The position numbers and the translations under genes are program-made. This document shows, one piece after another, positions 1 to 4,769 of a stretch of DNA of 5,545 bases (positions are counted from its first letter, which is position 1; each line of letters opens with the position of its first letter). A model generated the notes under the pieces. That model made no database searches. It was given only the letters and a program-made list of their open reading frames with translations, and was not told the DNA's origin. Source of the DNA: Candidatus Levyibacteriota bacterium (lineage in GTDB: Bacteria; Patescibacteriota; Microgenomatia; Levybacterales; UBA12049); assembly GCA_023245515.1 (NCBI GenBank), contig JAHFKE010000074.1, positions 1 through 5,545 on the forward strand. Direction: 5' to 3'.

Positions 1-949
1 CATACCCCAGTACCGACAGGTCGCTATCACCCAAAGCTCTATAGATAAAATGCACCTTGCCGTCTTCATAAACAGCAGCACTGTTAAATGTTGCGCGTGA
101 TTCCCATATTTGCCGAGACGGCTTGATGATAGGATTGTGTTCAAATTTTTTAAGAACTGAAAAAGTTTTATCTTTGAGTCCGTTAAGAGTGGGCAATGGG
201 CAGGAGATTGCATAAACCGTCGTATGTCCAACAAGCCAATAAAGAACGAGCGCGTCATTGATGATGGCAACACCAAGAGGAGAAAATGGTTCTTTATGGA
301 GATTTTCTGGCTGTTCCCAAAGTGGTTTTTCTGATCGCCATAGCACTTTATGTGGATCTCTTTTATCAAATAGTGCTGCTCCTATGCTGTAGGAGTTTTT
401 GTTCATGACATAATAGATAAGGAGAATTTGGTCGTGTATATGCAGCGCGGTTCCAGCCTTGAGGTCTCCGGAGTCAAAGCTCTCTTTTCGTGGTTCGAGT
501 ACTGGCTTTTCATCAGTCTTCCAACGACTAAGATTGGATGATGAGGCAAGTCTTATGACCTTCTCCCCAAAGTACATGATGTATTGACTGTTATGCTTGT
601 AGTCAGGCACGACAGTGCCACTTTCTTTGATATTTTCTATCTTTCCTGTTTTGGTCCAACGAATCAAATCGGATGAGCTGGCGCCGTTCAGGTTGAGATA
701 GCTGCGCGAATTAATTTTATAGGTGACAAAATAGGTATCCTTCTCCTTTGCGACCTTGAAGGATTTCCAGTCGTAGCTTTGTTCCTCACGCTTTTTAGCG
801 TCAGTGACTATGATGTACTTATGTTTCCCATCGAATTGAAAGCCGTCAGAGCTGGTGATAACTTTGAAGAACTTCTTACCGTTCTTGTCGTGTGCGTAAT
901 ACAATAGCACCTCATCGTCCTTTTGTGTTATGTCTATAATCTTAATCAT
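1..949 (-). CDS. GH130-like glycosidase/phosphorylase with N-terminal beta-propeller, partial (C-terminus outside window)
   Basis: Seen: 316 codons are open on the minus strand from the ATG at 949 to the left edge. A TAA lies two codons upstream (TAA AAA ATG), so no earlier start is possible. Residues ~1-260 contain repeated blade-like motifs: SSDGFQFDG (33-41), SSDLIRWTKTG (92-102) and SSNLSRWKTD (137-146). A new unit starts near 270 with HNPIIKPS, WESRATFNSAAVYEDGK and FIYRALG. Known: NPI..P / WE...FN / YRA.G is the usual opening of GH130 enzymes, which phosphorolyse or hydrolyse beta-mannosides, and GH32/43/130 proteins are five-bladed propellers. Inferred: an N-terminal propeller is followed by a GH130 domain, total perhaps about 600 aa. 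No signal peptide is visible, so it is probably cytoplasmic. The catalytic Asp of GH130 lies beyond the edge, so activity and substrate cannot be judged; it may be a non-catalytic glycan-binding relative. The gene is transcribed away from the rest of the window. Confidence 0.8.
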   Translation of the reverse strand, partial: MIKIIDITQKDDEVLLYYAHDKNGKKFFKVITSSDGFQFDGKHKYIIVTDAKKREEQSYDWKSFKVAKEKDTYFVTYKINSRSYLNLNGASSSDLIRWTKTGKIENIKESGTVVPDYKHNSQYIMYFGEKVIRLASSSNLSRWKTDEKPVLEPRKESFDSGDLKAGTALHIHDQILLIYYVMNKNSYSIGAALFDKRDPHKVLWRSEKPLWEQPENLHKEPFSPLGVAIINDALVLYWLVGHTTVYAISCPLPTLNGLKDKTFSVLKKFEHNPIIKPSRQIWESRATFNSAAVYEDGKVHFIYRALGDSDLSVLGY

Positions 950-971
950 TTTTTAATAAACAAACCAAGAA

Positions 972-985
972 CGGTACTTCTACCG
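972..985 (-). promoter_or_regulatory. Short hairpin near the predicted 5' end of the GH130-like mRNA
   Basis: A perfect inverted repeat CGGTA-(4 nt)-TACCG lies between the predicted transcript start (~988) and the ATG at 949. On the mRNA it reads CGGUA GAAG UACCG and begins about 3 nt from the predicted 5' end. The rest of the leader is U/A-rich and has no Shine-Dalgarno sequence. It could be a 5' stabilising hairpin or a protein site; five base pairs can also occur by chance. Confidence 0.3.
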
Positions 986-994
986 CCTAAATTA

Positions 995-1024
995 AGATTA
1001 CCAAGAAGCTCGAGTGGGTGTCAA
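995..1024 (-). promoter_or_regulatory. Predicted sigma70-type promoter of the GH130-like gene
   Basis: On the minus strand, a perfect TTGACA (1024-1019) is followed by an 18-bp spacer and TAATCT (1000-995), a weak -10 that matches TATAAT at three positions including T1, A2 and T6. The predicted transcript start is near 988, giving a leader of about 39 nt. The -35 is convincing. The -10 is not, so the true -10 could be displaced. Confidence 0.4.
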
Positions 1025-1072
1025 CGCCTAAATGCTACAGACGATACATTTCACGAAAACTTTTCACAGACA

Positions 1073-1101
1073 TTGCGAATTCTTTCTTGCTTGGCTATAC
1101 T
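1073..1101 (+). promoter_or_regulatory. Predicted promoter of the 40-aa small ORF, leaderless
   Basis: TTGCGA (1073-1078), a 17-bp spacer and TATACT (1096-1101, five of six matches to TATAAT). Only six bases separate the -10 from the ATG at 1108, so the predicted transcript start coincides with the start codon. This argues for translation from 1108 rather than from the in-frame GTG at 1018, which lies upstream of the promoter. A TTTCAC direct repeat (1049-1054 and 1062-1067, 13-bp period) sits just upstream of the -35 and could be an operator, but it is too short to call. Confidence 0.6.
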
Positions 1102-1107
1102 TTTTTT

Positions 1108-1230
1108 ATGAAAAAGAAGGTCCTGGCGATAAAAGATAAGGAGATAAAGAAGATTTTGAAAAAAGAGAAGGGAAGAGACATGAGAGAAGATTTTTTTACC
1201 CTGTTAAGGCGCGCAGCTAAGGCCGGCTAG
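1108..1230 (+). CDS. Small Lys-rich protein of unknown function (40 aa)
   Basis: Not recognised. Seen: 40 residues ending in TAG followed directly by an in-frame TGA. The N-terminal half is strongly basic and probably helical (MKKKVLAIKDKEIKKILKK), then comes a short linker with GRDMRED and a C-terminal amphipathic stretch, FFTLLRRAAKAG. There are eleven Lys and four Arg against six acidic residues, and no Cys, signal peptide or membrane segment. The start at 1108 is chosen because a good -10 box ends six bases upstream; a GTG at 1018 would add 30 residues but would place the promoter inside the gene. No partner gene is adjacent on the same strand: the next gene is convergent. The tail loosely recalls small antitoxin-like proteins, but there is no toxin here. 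It could be a nucleic-acid-binding peptide. The promoter match and compact location support a real gene, though at 40 aa chance cannot be excluded. Confidence 0.5.
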   Translation: MKKKVLAIKDKEIKKILKKEKGRDMREDFFTLLRRAAKAG

Positions 1231-1241
1231 TGATCCTGGTT

Positions 1242-1276
1242 GTCCATTGTCCATTTATCATTTATCATTAGTCATT
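1242..1276. repeat. Tandem heptamer array, five degenerate units
   Basis: Five consecutive 7-bp units on the plus strand: GTCCATT, GTCCATT, TATCATT, TATCATT, AGTCATT. Every unit shares CATT at its 3' end, with two exact pairs. The array begins 11 bp after the small ORF's stop codon and runs into the end of the convergent IS1595-like gene; that gene's TAA (1270-1268) lies inside it. The appearance matches the short tandem heptanucleotide repeats described in intergenic DNA of other bacteria, for example cyanobacterial STRRs. It has no hairpin and no T-tract, so it is not a recognisable terminator. Confidence 0.7.
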
Positions 1277-1744
1277 GTTGGCCTGCTGTCTCTCAACAAC
1301 TTTAATTTCAAATTTATTAAAGAATGTCCATTTGCGTATGGTCTCCTTCTCGTGATGTAAGAGATCTCCATCGTTTTGCTCCATAAGGGTCCGGATAGTC
1401 TTATGCATTCTCCATGCTGTTTTGTAGGTTACTCCAAGCTCTCTTTGTAGTTGCTTTGCGGAAATCTCAGCCCGAGTATATGTCATAAGGAGCATCGCGT
1501 AAAACCATAATTGTAAAGAGGTAGTCGTTTTTTCGAAAATGGTATCTGCGAGAGGAAAGACATGATTGCGGCATAGCTTGCATGCATAAGCGGTTCTGCT
1601 TTTTATTTTATAATGCTTGGTTATCTTGTTGCATATACTACAACGAATACTATTTGGAAAGCGAAGCATTTTTATTGCTTCAAGACATGCAGTATCATCA
1701 GGGAATAATCTAAGAAATTCAGGAAGGCGCAGTGAGTTATTCAT
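1268..1744 (-). CDS. IS1595-like zinc-ribbon/HTH protein lacking the DDE domain (158 aa)
   Basis: Seen: an N-terminal IS1595-type module in order: FLRLFPDDTACLEAI (10-24), a zinc ribbon with Cys35/Cys38 and Cys55/Cys58, TIFEKTTTSLQLWF (68-81), and an HTH region with SAKQLQRELGVTYKTAWRM (95-113). Known: full-length IS1595 transposases continue after the HTH into a DDE/DDN nuclease domain of more than 100 residues that opens with a VEVDE-like motif. Here, after MEQNDGDLL (121-129), the protein passes into a 29-residue tail containing RKWTFFNKFEIKVVE and stops. All catalytic residues are absent, with no frameshift or remnant visible in the 37 bp downstream. Start: ATG at 1744, seven bases from a consensus-like promoter, so probably leaderless. 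Inferred: either a truncated element or, given the intact reading frame and own promoter, a retained DNA-binding protein. It is transcribed divergently from the ligase gene and could act on the shared control region. Confidence 0.85.
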   Translation of the reverse strand: MNNSLRLPEFLRLFPDDTACLEAIKMLRFPNSIRCSICNKITKHYKIKSRTAYACKLCRNHVFPLADTIFEKTTTSLQLWFYAMLLMTYTRAEISAKQLQRELGVTYKTAWRMHKTIRTLMEQNDGDLLHHEKETIRKWTFFNKFEIKVVERQQANND

Positions 1745-1750
1745 AAATGT

Positions 1751-1780
1751 ATAATACAGAGGCTATTTACGTGTTGTCAA
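1751..1780 (-). promoter_or_regulatory. Strong predicted promoter of the IS1595-like gene, leaderless
   Basis: On the minus strand, TTGACA (1780-1775, perfect), an 18-bp spacer and TATTAT (1756-1751, five of six). Six bases separate the -10 from the ATG at 1744, so the predicted +1 is the A of the start codon. This is the best promoter match in the window. Confidence 0.65.
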
Positions 1781-1803
1781 GGGATAGGGGACAAAACTGC
1801 CTA

Positions 1804-1833
1804 TTGACGAAATATTTCAGCTTGTTTTATATT
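1804..1833 (+). promoter_or_regulatory. Predicted promoter of the rightward envelope cluster
   Basis: TTGACG (1804-1809, five of six), an 18-bp spacer and TATATT (1828-1833, five of six). The predicted start near 1840 gives a leader of about 26 nt. It is arranged back-to-back with the promoter of the IS1595-like gene, with 23 bp between the two -35 boxes. Confidence 0.5.
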
Positions 1834-1839
1834 TGAATT

Positions 1840-1855
1840 AGATTTTTTTTAATCT
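1840..1855 (+). promoter_or_regulatory. U-rich leader with a weak 5' hairpin ahead of the ligase gene
   Basis: AGATT (1840-1844) and AATCT (1851-1855) form a perfect 5-bp inverted repeat around a T6 loop. It starts at the predicted transcript start, and UGUUUUAAUU follows up to the ATG at 1866. There is no Shine-Dalgarno sequence. The stem is A/U-rich and weak; the U-rich leader may matter more than the fold. Confidence 0.25.
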
Positions 1856-1865
1856 TGTTTTAATT

Positions 1866-4142
1866 ATGAGACAGCAAATTTCAAAATACATAGATCATGC
1901 ATTGACACTTCTTCTTCTGGTGGTTGCCGGTGCGACCCCATTGTTCTTTTTCAACCAAACGACTGAGTTTTATGAAGTTCCAAAATTACTTTTCCTTATT
2001 GTCTCAACAGTATTACTCTTGGGTCTTTGGATATTTTCTTGGATTCTCAAGGGAAAAGTTGTCATTACGAGAACTCCTCTTGATATTCCATTAATCGTTT
2101 TGCTCGGCGTGGTACTTGCTTCCACGTATTTTAGTGCTTCTAGAGATGTTGCGATTTATGGCAATTTCCCTAGGGTTCATGGTTCGGCTGTGTCTTGGGT
2201 TGTCTATATACTCTTATATTTCGTCACAGTCTCTCATTTGAAGGACTTGGCTCGAGTTAAAAGTCTTCTCTATGTACTCTATGGGAGCGCAGGAGTAGTT
2301 GCTCTTGTCAGTCTGCTTTCTTTCTTTGGTGTTTATCTGCCATTCGATTTTGCTCAAGCAGTTAACTTCACTCCAACCGGCTCTTCATTCTCAACGATTG
2401 CATTTCTGACAGTGCTTTTGCCTTTGCCTTTGCTTTCTATACTCAATAAGAATAAGTATCTTTCTGCCCCTCTGTCTGTTGTACTTGCTACTTTGTTTGG
2501 GCTAACAATTGTATTAACAGGCTCCTTTACGAGTTATGTTGGTCTTATGGTTGCTTTCGTAGTATGTCTGTTCATCTCTAAGTCTGCTCAGATCAAAAAG
2601 GCACTCGGCTTGTTCATGGTACCGGTTGTTGCTGTTGCTCTTGCCCTGTTCTTAACATATTGGCCAACTCCTTTGCCTGCAGGTCTTAATAATATCCAAA
2701 AAATGGAAGCAAGTTTCCCTAAGGAAATCCAGTTACCATTTGCTATCTCATGGAAAGTTTCAGCCTCGGTCTTTCGTGACGCAACATTCTTAGGAACAGG
2801 TCCTTCAAGCTATCTGTTCAATTTTAATACCTACAAGCCTACAGAGTTTAATCTCTTAAAGTTCTGGAACTTCTCTTTCGATACAGCTCATGATGAATTC
2901 CTGCAAGTACTTGGCACACTGGGTCTGCTTGGATTCCTCTCCTTGCTCGTCACGTCTTTGGTAGTCTTAAAGAATAGTTGGAAGAATATAGCGCTGGGTA
3001 AGGAGGATGCTCATGGGGACAGCTCAACCCATGTGTTGCTTCCTGCGCTTGCAGTCAGTGGTATTCTCAGTGTCCTACTCTTGGCTCTGCATGCAACAAC
3101 TCTTGTCTCAATAGTCGTGACGTTCTTTGTCTTCGCAGCTTTGATGGCATCTCAGAAGTCAGTGCGCGAAAAGGTCATGGAGCTTTCTATAGGCATCAAA
3201 GCATCGACTGTGGGTAAGCAGGTAGATCTCTTTCCTGTACTCGTCTTCATCGTCTTCTTGCTCGCTGCCGTACCGGTCTTATATCAGACATTTAATGTAG
3301 CTCTTGCAGATTACTATCACCATCAGGCACTTGTTCAGGCCAGTAAGAATGGCACCCTGACGTACCAGTATCTTCAGAATGCAGAGCGATTGAGTCCAAG
3401 AATAGATCTCTATAGAGTAGATATGGCTCAAACTAACTTCGCTTTGGCAAACGCTATAGCTGCCAAGAAGGGTCCAACGAAAGATAATCCAAAGGGATCT
3501 CTGACGGACAAAGACAAGCAAACCATCCAGACACTGCTTTCACAGTCAATCAATGAAGGTAGAGTAGCTGTAGCTCTAAATTCACGATCATCAAGAAACT
3601 GGGAAGTAATAGCTTCAATATATAGAAATATCACAGGTGTTGCTAATAATGCTCTCGCTTTCTCTCTTGATTCTTACGGTAAGGCTATCCAGCGCGATCC
3701 ATTGAACCCTGTTCTTCGCTTGAATGTTGGTGGCATCTACTACTCTGTTAAGAACTATGACTTGGCGATCAGATTCTTCTCAGACGCAATCAATTTGAAG
3801 CCTGATTATGTTAATGCATACTTCAACTTGGCAATAGCCCTAAGAGACAAAGGTGATTTGCAAAATGCGACAGCCGTTGCTCAGCAAATGGTAGCTCTTC
3901 TGCAGAAAGATACCAACAGTCCTGATTACAAGCTGTCTGTCAAGCTCTTGGAAGATCTTAAGAAAAAGGCTAGTGATCAGCAGGCTTCAGCAGGGAAGAC
4001 AGGTAGTGCCTTGGAGAACTCTGAGCTGGGCAAGGTATCTGATTTGAAGAACCCTCCAACTCCAGCAACACCGGCTGCTGTAAAGAAGAATCCAAAGGTT
4101 AATCTTCCAACCACTCCAACTCCTGCCCCAAAGAAGAAGTAG
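1866..4142 (+). CDS. O-antigen ligase/polymerase-like (Wzy_C) membrane protein with C-terminal TPR domain
   Basis: Seen: 758 aa. About a dozen hydrophobic segments lie roughly at 12-30, 38-61, 72-91, 108-124, 132-154, 174-193, 200-220, 222-238, 246-265, 344-368, 389-428 (two) and 455-474. YGNFPRVHG (98-106) fits the early Arg-x-x-Gly motif of the family. FLGTGPSSYLFNF (308-320) and AHDEFLQVLGTLGLLG (341-356) fit the conserved outer loop and following helix of Wzy_C proteins. TPR-like repeats follow at about 595-680 (DPLNPVLRLNVGGIYY, NLKPDYVNAYFNLAIAL), then a Pro/Thr/Lys tail (729-758). Known: the family includes WaaL ligases, Wzy polymerases and PglL-type protein O-glycosylases that transfer or polymerise lipid-linked glycans on the outer face of the membrane. 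Inferred: a surface-glycan transferase; ligase, polymerase and glycosylase cannot be told apart here. First gene of the rightward cluster; its TAG overlaps the next start codon by one base. Confidence 0.88.
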   Translation: MRQQISKYIDHALTLLLLVVAGATPLFFFNQTTEFYEVPKLLFLIVSTVLLLGLWIFSWILKGKVVITRTPLDIPLIVLLGVVLASTYFSASRDVAIYGNFPRVHGSAVSWVVYILLYFVTVSHLKDLARVKSLLYVLYGSAGVVALVSLLSFFGVYLPFDFAQAVNFTPTGSSFSTIAFLTVLLPLPLLSILNKNKYLSAPLSVVLATLFGLTIVLTGSFTSYVGLMVAFVVCLFISKSAQIKKALGLFMVPVVAVALALFLTYWPTPLPAGLNNIQKMEASFPKEIQLPFAISWKVSASVFRDATFLGTGPSSYLFNFNTYKPTEFNLLKFWNFSFDTAHDEFLQVLGTLGLLGFLSLLVTSLVVLKNSWKNIALGKEDAHGDSSTHVLLPALAVSGILSVLLLALHATTLVSIVVTFFVFAALMASQKSVREKVMELSIGIKASTVGKQVDLFPVLVFIVFLLAAVPVLYQTFNVALADYYHHQALVQASKNGTLTYQYLQNAERLSPRIDLYRVDMAQTNFALANAIAAKKGPTKDNPKGSLTDKDKQTIQTLLSQSINEGRVAVALNSRSSRNWEVIASIYRNITGVANNALAFSLDSYGKAIQRDPLNPVLRLNVGGIYYSVKNYDLAIRFFSDAINLKPDYVNAYFNLAIALRDKGDLQNATAVAQQMVALLQKDTNSPDYKLSVKLLEDLKKKASDQQASAGKTGSALENSELGKVSDLKNPPTPATPAAVKKNPKVNLPTTPTPAPKKK

Positions 4143-4762
4143 TGACTACGGAAAAAAGACAGTATATCTTCCTTGCTCTGATTATACTTATCGTTCTACT
4201 TTTGGGAGCAATCGTGTATCACAAGCCGGATTCTCATAAGGATGCTCAGGTCTCCATCTTAGATATGGGACCTACAGCTCCTGAGGCTTCAATTGCCCCG
4301 ACTGAGCCGGTGGTGCTAGCATGGAAGCCTTATGAGAATAACCAATACAATTTTGCTCTTAGTATTCCTGCAGAGTGGCAAGAGAGAGATTTTGAGAAGT
4401 CTTTCCCCGGTGGGGGAACTCTTGTTGCTTTTTCTCCTAACCCACTTCCTTGCGAGACGTGTACCTATATTCATGATGGATACTTTTCAGTCAGAGTTTA
4501 CGATAAGAAGACAGATCCCGAACGTTATGCGGATTTTCAGAAGAGAATGGCTAGTATAGGCAAGATTGCGGGTTATCAGCAACTACATCTAGATAATGAC
4601 CAAGGTGTTTATTTTGCCAATCTTGCTGCTGTTGAGCATCATGAGTGGGTGTATGAAGTGTCGCTGGATATTAATGATGGCAGTCAAACATTTGAAGATT
4701 CTAAAATATTTCAGAAGACCTTATCTTCTTTCAGATTTACGGACTTAGCGTTTACGAACTAA
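4142..4762 (+). CDS. Membrane-anchored exported protein with a PsbP-like-looking domain (206 aa)
   Basis: Seen: one N-terminal hydrophobic helix (residues 9-26, IFLALIILIVLLLGAIV) after a short basic head, so a signal anchor with the rest outside. There is no Cys lipobox. A linker rich in Pro/Thr/Ala (40-58) leads to a domain of about 145 residues opening with YENNQYNFALSIPAEW (64-79), a pattern seen in PsbP-like and related exported domains. A CETC pair (Cys104/Cys107) is in the outer domain. Start: GTG at 4142 overlaps the TAG of the ligase gene (TAGTG). An in-frame TAA at 4100-4102 and no other start in between make GTG the only upstream choice, and the next in-frame candidate (TTG) is inside the membrane helix. 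Purine-rich AAGAAGAAG lies just upstream as a weak ribosome site. Inferred: translationally coupled partner of the ligase. The exact family is uncertain and the function unknown. Confidence 0.75.
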   Translation: MTTEKRQYIFLALIILIVLLLGAIVYHKPDSHKDAQVSILDMGPTAPEASIAPTEPVVLAWKPYENNQYNFALSIPAEWQERDFEKSFPGGGTLVAFSPNPLPCETCTYIHDGYFSVRVYDKKTDPERYADFQKRMASIGKIAGYQQLHLDNDQGVYFANLAAVEHHEWVYEVSLDINDGSQTFEDSKIFQKTLSSFRFTDLAFTN

Positions 4763-4769
4763 TTCGGAC

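Noticed and set aside
1018..1107. N-terminal extension of the small ORF from GTG 1018
   Set aside because: The promoter with a good -10 at 1096-1101 lies inside this extension, and the added residues have different character from the Lys-rich core.
923..1111. Plus-strand 62-aa open frame
   Set aside because: It starts inside the GH130-like gene, crosses the divergent control region and both promoters, and has no recognisable protein character.
1228..1233. TAGTGA after the small ORF and again at 4140-4145 as a sign of stop-codon reassignment
   Set aside because: Tandem stops are ordinary, and no gene read here has an in-frame TGA, so there is no evidence for UGA coding an amino acid.
1275..1299. 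TTGTTG/CAACAA inverted repeat as a terminator at the convergent gene ends
   Set aside because: The stem is six mostly A/T base pairs with a 13-nt loop and no T-tract on either side, and it lies in coding sequence.
1238..1796. Possible terminal inverted repeats of an IS around the IS1595-like gene (TTGTCC at 1240-1245, GGACAA at 1789-1794)
   Set aside because: The match is only six bases, the left copy is part of the heptamer array, and no target-site duplication is visible outside either copy.
3279..3634. Two minus-strand open frames inside the ligase gene
   Set aside because: They lie opposite a convincing coding region with TPR-preceding sequence and have no start signals or family-like features.
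4332..4559. Plus-strand 75-aa open frame inside the 206-aa gene
   Set aside because: Out-of-frame shadow of a gene with clear anchor helix and domain structure.
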